Below, piece after piece: positions 18,193 through 29,859 of a DNA stretch of 64,000 nt. Position 1 is the first letter of the stretch; every line of letters begins with the position of its first letter. Source of the stretch: Shinella zoogloeoides (GTDB lineage: Bacteria; Pseudomonadota; Alphaproteobacteria; Rhizobiales; Rhizobiaceae); assembly GCF_022682305.1 (NCBI RefSeq), contig NZ_CP093528.1, forward strand, positions 3,655,501 through 3,719,500, in the 5' to 3' direction. The notes below the pieces were generated by a model. The model did not search any database. It was not told the DNA's origin and was given only the letters and a program-made list of their open reading frames with translations. Both the position numbers and the translations under genes were made by a program.

Positions 18193-19065
18193 TCACTCTT
18201 GCCCACCTGTCTGCTTGAGCGCATCGGCAAGCCGCATCGCCGCCGAACCGGGCTTCAGCGGCTTCTGCTGGCTTTCGTGCGGCGCCCAGCCCGATACATA
18301 GATGATCGAAAAGGTCGCCCGGATGCGCCCGTCCGGATCGCAGAAGCGTTCGGCATAAAGCTCCGCCGCCCTGAGCAGGATCGCGCGCGCCAGCGGCCGG
18401 CGGCTGCGGCCGGCAAGCGGATTGGCCATGCCCATGGCGCGCAGGTCCTTCATCAGCGGGAAGATCGAATCGTAGCGGACCGTATAGGTCTCCTTGTCCG
18501 TCACCGGCAGCGCGAAGCCGCCGCGCTGGAGCAGCGCACCCACGTCGCGCACATCCGGGAAGGGGATCACCCGGGGGCTGGCCCCGCCCGTCAATTCGCT
18601 TTCCGCCGCCAGCAGGACCTCGCGCAATTCCTGCAGCGTGCCGCTGCCGGGAATGGCCGCCATGAACAGCCCGTCCGGCTTCAGCGCACGGCGGATCTGC
18701 ACGAAGACCCCCGGCGTATCGTTGGTGAGATGCAGGGCGAGCGGCGAGACGATCAGGTTGACCGATTGCGGCTCCAGCGGCACGGTCTCGAGCGGCGAGA
18801 CGATCACCGCCTCGCCGGGCGCTGCAAAGCGCGCGTCGCTCTCCACGCGCAGGATGGCGTCCACCTTGCCGGTTTCGGCAAGGGCGCGCGCCACCGCGCC
18901 GGTATGGCCGTGCAGCTCGACCGCGTGCTCGAAGCGGCGCTCGATGACGCCGAGCCGTTCGGCAAGCTCGCGCGCCACCAGGTCGAGCAGGAAATCGGCC
19001 GGCTCGCCGCGCAGCGCCCGCAGGCGGTTCGTGTCGATCAGGGCGTGGTCGAAAAGCGTTTCCAT
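18193..19065 (-). CDS. SAM-dependent methyltransferase, BioC/NDUFAF5-like
   Basis: A class I methyltransferase of 290 residues. The SAM region reads VELHGHTGAVARALAETG with a less canonical glycine loop, followed by VNLIVSPLALHLTNDTPG and IRRALKPDGLFMAAIPG, which match the BioC-like group that includes mitochondrial NDUFAF5. NDUFAF5 hydroxylates a complex I subunit, and BioC methylates malonyl-ACP; which applies here cannot be told. Rhizobial proteins of this type are often named simply methyltransferase. It is divergent from comF (62 bases between starts) and convergent with the pilin gene. Confidence 0.85.
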   Translation of the reverse strand: METLFDHALIDTNRLRALRGEPADFLLDLVARELAERLGVIERRFEHAVELHGHTGAVARALAETGKVDAILRVESDARFAAPGEAVIVSPLETVPLEPQSVNLIVSPLALHLTNDTPGVFVQIRRALKPDGLFMAAIPGSGTLQELREVLLAAESELTGGASPRVIPFPDVRDVGALLQRGGFALPVTDKETYTVRYDSIFPLMKDLRAMGMANPLAGRSRRPLARAILLRAAELYAERFCDPDGRIRATFSIIYVSGWAPHESQQKPLKPGSAAMRLADALKQTGGQE

Positions 19066-19127
19066 GGGAAAGGTCCAGTTCGGATTCCCTGTCGCTTTGG
19101 CCGTGAACCGCGGCTATTGTCAACCAT

Positions 19128-19919
19128 ATGAGCGAAAACGGGGCCGATGAAGCGCCGGCAGTCCCGCTCCGGCAGGCCCTCGCCCGCCGGCTGCGCGGCC
19201 TTGCGGGCCTTGCGCTCGACACCGTCTACCCACCCGTCTGCGCCGGTTGCGGCGTGCTTCTCGGCAGCAAGGCAAGCCTTTGCCCGGCTTGCTGGGCCGG
19301 GCTCGCCTTCATCGAACGGCCCTATTGCGAGGTGCTCGGCACGCCTTTCTCGCACGATCTCGGCCCCGGCATCCTCAGCGCCGACGCCATAGCCAGCCCG
19401 CCGCCCTTCGACCGGCTGCGCTCCGTCGCGCTCTATGACGACCTCGCCCGCAGTCTGGTCCATGCGCTGAAATATCGCGACCGTACCGAACTTGCGCCGA
19501 TGATGGCGGCCTGGATGCTGCGCGCCGGCGACGGCAGCGTTCAGGCGGCCGATGTCGTGGTGCCCGTGCCCCTGCACCGCCTGCGCCTCCTCTGGCGCAA
19601 GTTCAATCAGGCCGCCGAACTGGCGCGGGCCCTCGGCGCGCTTTCCGGCACGCCCGTCCTGATCGACGCCGTGCGCCGCACGAAGCGCACCCGCCGCCAG
19701 ATCGGCCTTGGCCCGCGCGCCCGCGAGGACAATGTGCGCGGCGCCTTCACGATTACCCCCGCAGGTCGCGAGGCTCTTTTCGGCCGCCGCGTCGTGCTTG
19801 TCGACGATGTCTACACGACCGGCGCGACGGTTGCCGCCGTCACCCGCATCCTCAAACGGGCCGGCGTTGCGGACGTCACCGTTTTGACCTTTGCAAGGGC
19901 GCTGCCCGGACCTATATAA
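19128..19919 (+). CDS. comF: ComF family phosphoribosyltransferase-like protein
   Basis: The N-terminal part carries two CxxC pairs (CAGCG and CPAC, residues about 37-56) that form a zinc site, and the C-terminal part has the PRPP-binding signature VVLVDDVYTTGAT (about 225). ComF proteins are needed for DNA uptake in competent bacteria, where they work at the ComFA/PriA step, but in rhizobia the role is not established. At 263 residues it is full length. It lies 35 bases upstream of the glutaredoxin gene, and the four genes comF-grxC-amidohydrolase-DUF1178 run together on the plus strand. Confidence 0.9.
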   Translation: MSENGADEAPAVPLRQALARRLRGLAGLALDTVYPPVCAGCGVLLGSKASLCPACWAGLAFIERPYCEVLGTPFSHDLGPGILSADAIASPPPFDRLRSVALYDDLARSLVHALKYRDRTELAPMMAAWMLRAGDGSVQAADVVVPVPLHRLRLLWRKFNQAAELARALGALSGTPVLIDAVRRTKRTRRQIGLGPRAREDNVRGAFTITPAGREALFGRRVVLVDDVYTTGATVAAVTRILKRAGVADVTVLTFARALPGPI

Positions 19920-19954
19920 AAGATAAGGTTTTTCAAGCTTTGGAGCGAAAACGC

Positions 19955-20209
19955 ATGGCTTCGGTCGTCATCTACACGCGTCAGTTCTGCGGCTATTGCA
20001 GCGCCGCCAAGAAACTCCTCGAAACGAAGGGCGTCGCCTATCAGGAGCACGACGCCACCCACGCGCCCGAACTGCGGCAGGAGATGATCGAGCGCGCCGG
20101 CCGCAACACCTTCCCGCAGATCTTCATCGATGGCCGCCATGTCGGCGGCTGCGACGACCTGCATGCGCTGGACCGCGCCGGCGAACTCGACGCGCTTCTG
20201 GCCGCCTGA
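19955..20209 (+). CDS. grxC: Glutaredoxin 3
   Basis: A dithiol glutaredoxin that reduces disulfides and mixed glutathione disulfides with glutathione. The active site QFCGYCSAAK (C-G-Y-C) is near residues 12-15, the cis-Pro TFPQIFIDG and the glutathione-binding GGCDDLHAL follow. The ATG at 19955 has TGGAG upstream and gives 84 residues, the standard size. It sits between comF and a nitrilase-family gene, a grouping conserved in Rhizobiales. Confidence 0.95.
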   Translation: MASVVIYTRQFCGYCSAAKKLLETKGVAYQEHDATHAPELRQEMIERAGRNTFPQIFIDGRHVGGCDDLHALDRAGELDALLAA

Positions 20210-20219
20210 GGAGACCCCG

Positions 20220-21080
20220 ATGCCCGTCACGATCGCCGCCATCCAGATGTGCTCCGGGACGGACCCCGTCCGCAACGTGGAGACGATGCGCCGGCTCGTG
20301 CGCGAGGCGGCCGCTAGGGGCGCGGTCTATGTCCAGACACCGGAAATGACCGGGGCCCTCCAGCGCGACCGCACGGGCCTGCGCGCCATCCTGCGGCAAG
20401 AGGAGGACGACCTCGTGGTGGCGGCGGCCGCGCAGCTTGCCGCCGAGCTTGGCATCCATGTCCATGTCGGCTCCACGGCCATCGCGCTTGCCGACGGCAA
20501 GGTCGCCAACCGCGGCCTCCTCTTCGGCCCGGACGGTGCACGCATCTGCGCCTACGACAAGATTCACATGTTCGACGTCGACCTCGACAATGGCGAGAGC
20601 TGGCGCGAAAGCGCGGTCTATTCGCCGGGCGCGGTGGCGCGCATGGCGGACCTGCCCTTCGCACGGCTCGGCTTTGCCATCTGCTACGACGTGCGCTTCC
20701 CGGAACTCTTCAAGACGCAAGCTCAGGCGGGCGCGCAGATCATCTCCGTGCCCGCCGCCTTCACCCGCCAGACGGGCGAAGCCCATTGGGAAATCCTGCT
20801 GCGCGCCCGCGCCATCGAGAACGGCGTCTATATCGTCGCCGCCGCGCAAGGGGGCGTGCATGAGGACGGCCGCGAGACCTTCGGCCATTCCATGATCGTC
20901 GACCCCTGGGGCCGCGTGCTCGCCTCTGCGGGCGGAACGGGCGAGGCGGTCGTGCTTGCGGAAATCGACATCGCCGCCGTCAAGGCGGCGCATGACAAGA
21001 TCCCGAACCTGCGCAACGGACGCGCCTTCACGCTCGAAGCCCCGGGCGATCATCCCGTCAAGGGAGGCGTTGCCGCTTGA
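20220..21080 (+). CDS. Carbon-nitrogen hydrolase (nitrilase superfamily, Nit1/NIT2-like amidase)
   Basis: Hydrolyses amides through a Glu-Lys-Cys triad. All three are visible: Glu in VQTPEMTGAL, Lys in AYDKIHMFDVDL and Cys in FAICYDVRFPEL. The closest known groups are the omega-amidase or deaminated-glutathione amidase enzymes (Nit1/Nit2), which repair metabolites. The neighbouring glutaredoxin makes a link with deaminated glutathione attractive, but this is inference. The 286-residue length is normal; the start is the ATG ten bases after the grxC stop, with GAGGAGA upstream. Confidence 0.9.
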   Translation: MPVTIAAIQMCSGTDPVRNVETMRRLVREAAARGAVYVQTPEMTGALQRDRTGLRAILRQEEDDLVVAAAAQLAAELGIHVHVGSTAIALADGKVANRGLLFGPDGARICAYDKIHMFDVDLDNGESWRESAVYSPGAVARMADLPFARLGFAICYDVRFPELFKTQAQAGAQIISVPAAFTRQTGEAHWEILLRARAIENGVYIVAAAQGGVHEDGRETFGHSMIVDPWGRVLASAGGTGEAVVLAEIDIAAVKAAHDKIPNLRNGRAFTLEAPGDHPVKGGVAA

Positions 21081-21505
21081 TCCGCTATGAACTTACCTGC
21101 GACAACGGGCACGCTTTCGAGGGCTGGTTCGGCTCGGCGGACGATTTCGACCGCCAGCAGAAGATGGCCCTCGTCTCCTGCCCCACCTGCGGCTCGGCCC
21201 ATGTCGCCAAGCGCCTGATGGCCCCTTCCGTCTCCACCGCGCGCAAGAAGCAGCAGCGGCAGGATCTCGCCGTGCAGACCGGCCAGCGCGAGATGATGAC
21301 GAAGCTTCGCGAGATCGTCTCGACCATCCGCGCCAATTCCGAGGATGTCGGCGAGCGCTTTCCCGAGGAAGCCCGCAAGATCCACTACGGCGAAACCGAG
21401 CAGCGCGGCCTCATCGGCCGGGCGACGGCGGAAGAAGTGCGCGATCTCCTGGAAGAAGGCGTCGAGGTCGCCGCCCTGCCCGTGCTACCCGACGATACGA
21501 ACTGA
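21077..21505 (+). CDS. DUF1178 family protein
   Basis: A 142-residue protein of the DUF1178 family. The N-terminus MIRYELTCDNGHAFEGWFGS followed by a CPTC pair (about residue 35) is the family signature and suggests a zinc ribbon. The C-terminal half is helical (TKLREIVSTIRANSEDVGER). Function unknown. It starts with TTG that overlaps the amidohydrolase stop (TTGA), so the two are coupled. Its stop is back to back with that of convergent ubiG (TGATCA). Confidence 0.92.
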   Translation: MIRYELTCDNGHAFEGWFGSADDFDRQQKMALVSCPTCGSAHVAKRLMAPSVSTARKKQQRQDLAVQTGQREMMTKLREIVSTIRANSEDVGERFPEEARKIHYGETEQRGLIGRATAEEVRDLLEEGVEVAALPVLPDDTN

Positions 21506-22255
21506 TCACGCGGAGGCGCGCCGCGCCACCAGCATGTAGTTCACGTCCATGTCCTTCGACAGGTTCCACTGATTGAGCAGCGGATTGAAGAAGACGCCCG
21601 TGCGATCCGTCATCGTCAGGCCCGAGGCCGTGAGCGGCTTTTCGATCTCTTCCGGCCGCACCAGCTTTTCATATTGATGCGTGCCGCGCGGCAGCCAGCG
21701 CAGCACGTTCTCGGCCGCGAAAATGGCGAGCGCCGCCGCCTTGAGCGTGCGGTTGATCGTGGCGACGAACATCATGCCGCCGGGGCGCACCATGGAGGCG
21801 CAGGTGGTCAGGAAGAAATCGACGTCGGAGACATGCTCGACCACTTCCATATTGAGCACGACGTCGAAGGTCTCGCCGCCTTCCGCAAGAGCCTCGGCCG
21901 TCACGGCGCGGTAGTCGACCGGCACGCCGCTGCCCGCCGCATGGGCTTTCGCGATGCCGATATTCTTTTCAGAGGCGTCCGCGCCGAGCACTTCCGCCCC
22001 CATGCGCGCCATCGGCTCGGACAGAAGCCCCCCGCCGCAGCCGATATCGAGGATGCGCAGGCCCTCCAGCGGGCGATGGGACTGCGGGTCGCGGCCGAAC
22101 TGGGCGGAAACGAGGTCGCGGATATAGGTGAGACGAACGGGGTTGAACTTGTGCAGCGGGCGGAATTTTCCCGTCGGATCCCACCACTCGGCCGCCATCG
22201 CCGAAAAGCGGTCGACCTCGGCCTGGTCGATCGTCGTGCGGGCTGCTTCGCTCAT
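21506..22255 (-). CDS. ubiG: Ubiquinone biosynthesis O-methyltransferase UbiG
   Basis: Catalyses both O-methylations of ubiquinone synthesis. The 249-residue protein has the SAM motif [20 protein letters not shown], then GADASEKNI, and the family blocks [19 protein letters not shown] near the start and [20 protein letters not shown] near the end, which are characteristic of UbiG. It is transcribed alone toward the DUF1178 gene. Ubiquinone is the acceptor for the succinate dehydrogenase also encoded in this window. Confidence 0.96.
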   Translation of the reverse strand: MSEAARTTIDQAEVDRFSAMAAEWWDPTGKFRPLHKFNPVRLTYIRDLVSAQFGRDPQSHRPLEGLRILDIGCGGGLLSEPMARMGAEVLGADASEKNIGIAKAHAAGSGVPVDYRAVTAEALAEGGETFDVVLNMEVVEHVSDVDFFLTTCASMVRPGGMMFVATINRTLKAAALAIFAAENVLRWLPRGTHQYEKLVRPEEIEKPLTASGLTMTDRTGVFFNPLLNQWNLSKDMDVNYMLVARRASA

Positions 22256-22330
22256 GGCTCGTCTCCTTCGCGTCGGGATGCCGAAGTGAAGTCGGCCTCC
22301 GGGGGCCGGATGTCAAGGGGGCGAAGTGAA

Positions 22331-22358
22331 GCGGGGCGTGGCTCTCGCCACGCCCCGC
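22331..22358 (-). terminator. 12-bp hairpin between manC-type gene and ubiG
   Basis: GCGGGGCGTGGC and GCCACGCCCCGC pair perfectly around a 4-base loop, 30 bases after the stop of the mannose-1-phosphate guanylyltransferase gene. There is no clear T-tract, so it may be a weak terminator or an RNA stabiliser. Confidence 0.5.
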
Positions 22359-22387
22359 CCGTTTCAGCGCAATTTTGAAAGGCGAGG

Positions 22388-23815
22388 TCAGCCGCGGCCG
22401 AACTCGTCCTCGATGCGAATGATGTCGTCTTCGCCGAGATAGGAGCCGGTCTGCACCTCGATCAGCTCGAGCAGGATCTTGCCCGGATTGGAGAGCCGGT
22501 GAACCTCGCCCTGCGGAATATAGACGGATTCGTTCTCGCGCAGCGGGATCGTGCGGTCGCCGATGGTCACCTCCGCCGTGCCGCGCACGACGATCCAGTG
22601 CTCCGAACGGTGGTGGTGCTTTTGCAGCGACAGCCGCTTGCCGGGCGTCACGAACAGCCGCTTGACCTGGAAGCGCTCGCCGTTCAGCACCGAGGTATAA
22701 CCGCCCCAGGGGCGATAGGACGTCGGATGCGTCTCGGTCAGCTTCGCCGTCTTCGGCAGGCCCGCAAGATGCTTCACCAGCTTGCCGACATTCTGGCTGT
22801 CCTCCAGCCGCCCGACATAGACCGCATCCTCGCTGGCGATGACCGCAATATTCTCCAGCCCCTGCACGGCGACATGGATATCGCGCGAGATGACCAGCGA
22901 GTTACGCGTGTCGAGCACCGTCGTGCTGCCGTCGGCGACGTTGCCGGCCTCGTCCTGCCGGCCCGTTTTCCAGACCGAATCCCAGCTACCGAGGTCCGAC
23001 CAGGAAATCGGCGAGAGCACGACGGCGGCGATCGGCGTCTTCTCGAAGATCGCATAGTCGACGGAGATATCCGGCGCGCGGGCAAAGGCCGTCTCGTCGA
23101 GGCGTTCGAAATCGAGGTCGTGATGCGCCTTGGAAACCGCTTCGCTCGCCGCGGCCAGCACCTCCGGCGCATATTGCTGAAGCTCGCGCAGGAAAAGGCC
23201 GACCGGCAGCATGAACATGCCGGAATTCCAGAGATAGCCGCCGGCCGCAAGCATGGCCGTCGCACGGTCTGCATCCGGCTTCTCGACGAAGCGGCGCACG
23301 GCATGGGCGCCGTTGCCGAGGTCCTCGCCGGTTTCGATATAGCCGTAGCCCGTGGCCGGCTCGCTGGGCGTGATGCCGAAGGTGACGAGGCGGCCGGCGC
23401 GGGCGGCAGCGGCAGCCTTGGCGATGCAGTCGAAATAGACGGCATTGGCGTCGATCTCGTGGTCGGAGGCCAGCACCTGCATGATCGCCTCCTCGCCGTG
23501 CTTGGCCGCGATCACGGCGGCAGCGGCGGCAAGGGCGGGTGCGGTGTTACGCGCGACCGGCTCCAGCAGGATCGAGGTGAGCGGCACGCCGGCCGCCCGC
23601 GCCTGCTCGGCGACGAGGAAGCGGAAATCGGCATTGGTGACGATGACGGGCGGCTCGTACAGCGCCGCGTCGGAAACGCGCGACAGCGTCTTCTGGAAGA
23701 GCGTCGTCTCGCCGAGGAACTCGAGGAACTGCTTGGGGGCGGAAGCGCGCGACAGCGGCCAGAGGCGCGTGCCCTTACCGCCGGCCATGATGACGGGTAC
23801 GATCTTGGTGCTCAT
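22388..23815 (-). CDS. Mannose-1-phosphate guanylyltransferase / mannose-6-phosphate isomerase
   Basis: Makes GDP-mannose for surface polysaccharides. The N-terminal nucleotidyltransferase part has PVIMAGGKGTRLWPLSR and VRRFVEKPDADRA with the key Arg and Lys, and the C-terminal part (about 355-475) is the type II isomerase cupin with VKRLFVTPGKRLSLQKHHHR, SEHWIVVRGTAEV and YIPQGEVHRL. At 475 residues both domains are complete, so it is of the ManC/CpsB/NoeJ group. The gene stands alone here; GDP-mannose probably feeds LPS or exopolysaccharide made elsewhere. Confidence 0.95.
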   Translation of the reverse strand: MSTKIVPVIMAGGKGTRLWPLSRASAPKQFLEFLGETTLFQKTLSRVSDAALYEPPVIVTNADFRFLVAEQARAAGVPLTSILLEPVARNTAPALAAAAAVIAAKHGEEAIMQVLASDHEIDANAVYFDCIAKAAAAARAGRLVTFGITPSEPATGYGYIETGEDLGNGAHAVRRFVEKPDADRATAMLAAGGYLWNSGMFMLPVGLFLRELQQYAPEVLAAASEAVSKAHHDLDFERLDETAFARAPDISVDYAIFEKTPIAAVVLSPISWSDLGSWDSVWKTGRQDEAGNVADGSTTVLDTRNSLVISRDIHVAVQGLENIAVIASEDAVYVGRLEDSQNVGKLVKHLAGLPKTAKLTETHPTSYRPWGGYTSVLNGERFQVKRLFVTPGKRLSLQKHHHRSEHWIVVRGTAEVTIGDRTIPLRENESVYIPQGEVHRLSNPGKILLELIEVQTGSYLGEDDIIRIEDEFGRG

Positions 23816-23979
23816 TCATTCCATCCTGATGCTGGACCTCGCCTTCATGGCGATGGGCGTTTGACCGCAATCTTGCGCAGGGCCGTAAAGAAAGAGGAAA
23901 TCGCCTGCAAGTTGCCGACGAAAGAAGCGGCTTTCCCTTCGGTAAGGTAAAGAGGACCTTGTCAGCGCATGCAGGGCAA

Positions 23980-24003
23980 CAAAAAACCCGCCGGAGGCGG
24001 GTT
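23980..24003 (-). terminator. Rho-independent terminator of the atp operon
   Basis: On the minus strand AACCCGCC and GGCGGGTT form a perfect 8-bp stem with a 3-base loop, followed by TTTT, 26 bases after the atpC stop. Confidence 0.9.
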
Positions 24004-24029
24004 CGATGTCTACGCGATGATGCCTGCCA

Positions 24030-24437
24030 TCAGACCGGCATGACGATGCCCTGCAGCGTCGTCAGTTCGGCGAGATAGGTCTCGATGCCGAACTTCTGGT
24101 CGTCGGACTTCACATGCTCGAGTTCCTTGCGGGCAACATCGATGCGGCGCGTGATGTCGTCGCTGTTGAATTCGTCGACATGGACGGCCGATTCGGCCAG
24201 CAGCGTGCAGCCGGTCGGGATGATGTCGGCAAAGCCGCCGAAGACCACATAGCGGTCCTTCTTGCCGTCGGCCGTCTTCACGGTGACAATGCCCGGCTTG
24301 ATCGTCGTCATGGTCGGCGCATGGTTGGCCATGACGGTCATCTCACCCTCGGTCGCCGGGATGACGACTTCGCTGACGCTACCGGAAACCAGCAGGCGCT
24401 CGGGGGAAACGAGTTCAAAGTTGAAACTGTCGGCCAT
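24030..24437 (-). CDS. atpC: ATP synthase F1 epsilon subunit
   Basis: Part of the central stalk; it inhibits the enzyme and couples rotation. The N-terminal beta-sandwich (NFELVSPERLLVSGSVSEVV, PATEGEMTVMANHAPTMT) is complete and the C-terminal helical hairpin is short, ending TTLQGIVMPV. About 135 residues. The ATG at 24437 gives MADSFNFEL as in other rhizobia; an ATG two codons earlier is possible. It is the last gene of atpHAGDC, 64 bases after atpD. Confidence 0.96.
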   Translation of the reverse strand: MADSFNFELVSPERLLVSGSVSEVVIPATEGEMTVMANHAPTMTTIKPGIVTVKTADGKKDRYVVFGGFADIIPTGCTLLAESAVHVDEFNSDDITRRIDVARKELEHVKSDDQKFGIETYLAELTTLQGIVMPV

Positions 24438-24501
24438 GACCATTCACTTCTTTTGACTAATCCGGTCAGGAAAGGGCGCCCTGACGGGCGCCCCGATTTC
24501 A

Positions 24502-26912
<2,411 letters not shown>

Positions 26913-27013
26913 CCGTTTTCCGTCCTGTAACACGATCCGGAAGGATCATGCGTCAAATCCAAAGTTCGGGAGCGCCCGCGCGCCTGTCGGCGCGCAGGGC
27001 TGGAACCGTCAGC

Positions 27014-28543
27014 TCAGCCGAAGGTCTTGGCGAAGGCGTCGAGAGCAGCCTTGAGCTTGCCCTTCGTGTCGTCGCTGATCGCCTTTTCGGTGCGGATCGC
27101 GTCGAGGATCGACTTGCCTTCCGAGCGCAGGTAGCCAAGCAGGCCCTGTTCGAACTTGCCGACCTGAGCGACCGGAAGCTTGTCGAGGTAGCCGTTGACG
27201 CCGGCGAAGATCACCGCGACCTGCTCTTCCGTCTTCAGCGGCGAGAACTGCGGCTGCTTCAGGAGTTCGGTCAGGCGGGCACCGCGGTTCAGCAGGCGCT
27301 GCGTTGCGGCGTCGAGGTCCGAGCCGAACTGGGCGAAGGCTGCCATTTCGCGATACTGGGCGAGTTCACCCTTGATCGAGCCTGCGACCTGCTTCATCGC
27401 CTTGATCTGCGCGGACGAGCCGACGCGGGAAACCGACAGACCGACGTTAACGGCCGGGCGGATACCCTGGTAGAACAGGTCCGTTTCAAGGAAGATCTGG
27501 CCGTCGGTGATCGAGATCACGTTGGTCGGGATGAACGCCGAAACGTCGTTACCCTGGGTTTCGATGACCGGCAGAGCCGTCAGCGAGCCAGCGCCCATGT
27601 CGTCGTTGAGCTTTGCAGCGCGCTCGAGGAGACGCGAATGCAGGTAGAAGACGTCGCCCGGGTAAGCTTCGCGGCCCGGCGGGCGGCGCAACAGCAGCGA
27701 CATCTGGCGGTAGGAAACGGCCTGCTTGGAAAGGTCGTCGTAGCCGATGAGGGCGTGCTTGCCGTTGTCACGGAAGTATTCGCCCATCGCGCAGCCGGCG
27801 AACGGTGCGAGATACTGCATCGGCGCCGGGTCGGAAGCCGTTGCGGCAACGATGATCGAGTACTGGAGAGCGCCGCGCTCTTCGAGAACCTTCACGAACT
27901 GGGCGACGGTCGAACGCTTCTGGCCGATAGCGACGTAGACGCAGTACAGCTTGTCGCCGTCCGGGCCGTTGTCGTGGATGGCCTTCTGGTTCAGGATCGT
28001 GTCCAGAATGATGGCGGTCTTGCCGGTCTGGCGGTCGCCGATGACGAGCTCGCGCTGACCGCGACCGACCGGGATGAGGGCGTCGATGGCCTTGAGGCCG
28101 GTCGACATCGGCTCATGAACCGACTTGCGCGGGATGATGCCCGGAGCCTTGACGTCAACGCGGGCGCGCTGCTTGGCATTGATCGGGCCCTTGCCGTCGA
28201 TCGGGTTGCCGAGCGCGTCGACGACGCGGCCGAGCAGTTCCGGACCGACCGGAACGTCAACGATGGCGCCCGTACGCTTGACGGTGTCGCCTTCCTTGAT
28301 GTCACGGTCCGAACCGAAGATAACGACACCGACGTTGTCGCTTTCCAGGTTCAGCGCCATGCCGCGGATGCCGCCGGGGAACTCCACCATTTCACCGGCC
28401 TGGACATTGTCGAGGCCGTAAACGCGGGCGATACCGTCACCGACGGAAAGCACCTGACCGACTTCCGAGACTTCCGCCTCTTTGCCGAAGTTTTTGATCT
28501 GATCTTTGAGAATTGCGGAAATTTCCGCGGCGCGGATATCCAT
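27014..28543 (-). CDS. atpA: ATP synthase F1 alpha subunit
   Basis: Non-catalytic nucleotide-binding subunit. It has the N-terminal [20 protein letters not shown], the P-loop [13 protein letters not shown] near residue 170, and [17 protein letters not shown], the ATPase alpha/beta signature, near 365. At 509 residues it is full length. Its ATG overlaps the atpH stop (TGATG), consistent with translational coupling. Confidence 0.98.
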   Translation of the reverse strand: MDIRAAEISAILKDQIKNFGKEAEVSEVGQVLSVGDGIARVYGLDNVQAGEMVEFPGGIRGMALNLESDNVGVVIFGSDRDIKEGDTVKRTGAIVDVPVGPELLGRVVDALGNPIDGKGPINAKQRARVDVKAPGIIPRKSVHEPMSTGLKAIDALIPVGRGQRELVIGDRQTGKTAIILDTILNQKAIHDNGPDGDKLYCVYVAIGQKRSTVAQFVKVLEERGALQYSIIVAATASDPAPMQYLAPFAGCAMGEYFRDNGKHALIGYDDLSKQAVSYRQMSLLLRRPPGREAYPGDVFYLHSRLLERAAKLNDDMGAGSLTALPVIETQGNDVSAFIPTNVISITDGQIFLETDLFYQGIRPAVNVGLSVSRVGSSAQIKAMKQVAGSIKGELAQYREMAAFAQFGSDLDAATQRLLNRGARLTELLKQPQFSPLKTEEQVAVIFAGVNGYLDKLPVAQVGKFEQGLLGYLRSEGKSILDAIRTEKAISDDTKGKLKAALDAFAKTFG

Positions 28544-29109
28544 CAGCCGACCTCTTTCAGTGCAAGCTTAAGAGTAGAGAGTTTGGTGCGAAGGGACGTG
28601 TCGATCTGGCGCGATCCCACCTTGACGATCAGACCACCGAGAATGGACGGATCCACGGTGACGGCAACCGCCACGTCTTTGCCGGTGACGCCTTTCAGCG
28701 CCGCCTTCAATTCGTTTTCCTGCGCTGCGGTCAGCGCATGGGCCGAGGTGACATCGGCCGTGATTTCGCCGCGGGCGCGGGCCGCGATGACGCGGTATGC
28801 CTGGATCATGCCGGGAACGGCGAAGAGGCGACGATTCGACGCAACCACCTTGAGGAAGTTTGCCACGAGGCCCGTGATGCCGGCCTTGGCGGCGACGGCG
28901 GCAATGGCCTTGGTCTGATCTTCGGCGGAGAAGACAGGGCTGGCGATCAGCCGCTTCAGGTCGTCGCTTTCGTTGATCAGAGCCTGGAAACGGGCAAGAT
29001 CGGCACCGACACTGTCAGCCGAACCGGCTTCCTGAGCGAGGTCGAAAAGCGAAGACGCGTATCTTTCTGCAACACCGGAAACAAGCTGGGATGTGTCTGC
29101 CACGGGCAC
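28543..29109 (-). CDS. atpH: ATP synthase F1 delta subunit
   Basis: Links F1 to the peripheral stalk. The family pattern is clear: [20 protein letters not shown] near the N-terminus and [20 protein letters not shown] then [20 protein letters not shown] toward the C-terminus. The 188-residue frame starts at GTG (29109) with AAGAAGAGAAG upstream; a second in-frame GTG two codons on is possible. It is the first gene of atpHAGDC. The F0 genes (atpBEF) are elsewhere, as usual in alphaproteobacteria. Confidence 0.96.
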   Translation of the reverse strand: MPVADTSQLVSGVAERYASSLFDLAQEAGSADSVGADLARFQALINESDDLKRLIASPVFSAEDQTKAIAAVAAKAGITGLVANFLKVVASNRRLFAVPGMIQAYRVIAARARGEITADVTSAHALTAAQENELKAALKGVTGKDVAVAVTVDPSILGGLIVKVGSRQIDTSLRTKLSTLKLALKEVG

Positions 29110-29371
29110 AAGCTTCTCTTCTTATCATTCAAGACGCAGGGCAGTAGCGAAGCTACGGTCCTAACCACCTGAAATCGTTGCGGTAATCTTCAGTTCCCAC
29201 AGGCCTTGGCGCCCGCTTTTTCTGAATTTCGCGGTTCGTCTAGCATAGGAAACCCGGACTCGCAACACGCCGGACGCAGGAATGCGCCATAAGTCGGCCA
29301 CAGTCGGGGCAAAAGTTGACTGCGCGCACTCTGTTCGGCCGCCGGAAAGCGTCAATCGCCTGATTTTCGGG

Positions 29372-29755
29372 TCAGATGAAGCCGAAGGCGTAGCCCAGCG
29401 GCAGGCCGGCAAGCACCGCCTGCACGGCGAGCACGAGAAGGTTCTTCAGCGAGAAGGATCCATCCGACATCAGCGAGAGGATGCGGCCGAAAGCGGCAAG
29501 GGTGAACCCGCCGCCGATCGCCATATAGATCCAGCTCTGCGCCATCATCAGCGCCACGATGGCGAGGCCGGCATAAAAGCCGCCGGAGGAGCGGACGAAG
29601 GCGAGCCCTTCGCGGCTGGTTTCCTTCGTCTGGAGACCGGCGAGTTTCAGCACCGTGCCGGGAGCGAAGAGCGCGATCAGGCCGAGCAGGCTCGTCACGA
29701 TGGCCGCGCAGAACGCCAGGAACTCGCCCGTCTCGGTGGGGATGTAGAATTCCAT
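29372..29755 (-). CDS. Small integral membrane protein (four predicted spans)
   Basis: A 127-residue protein with four hydrophobic segments: about 12-31, 58-76, 79-95 and 104-127. The first is followed by a conserved-looking loop LKLAGLQTKETSREGLAFVR, reminiscent of DUF4345-type membrane proteins, but I am not certain of the family. It lies between priA and atpH on the same strand, about 260 bases from atpH, so it may or may not share transcripts. Function unknown. Confidence 0.75.
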   Translation of the reverse strand: MEFYIPTETGEFLAFCAAIVTSLLGLIALFAPGTVLKLAGLQTKETSREGLAFVRSSGGFYAGLAIVALMMAQSWIYMAIGGGFTLAAFGRILSLMSDGSFSLKNLLVLAVQAVLAGLPLGYAFGFI

Positions 29756-29859
29756 CTCGGCGCCTCTCCCGTCGGTTGCTGCGATTCTCTATCGCACAAG
29801 CGCCCGGCGCACTGAAGCGCACGCGCCGACTTCGCACAACTCTTTGTTAACCATGCACT

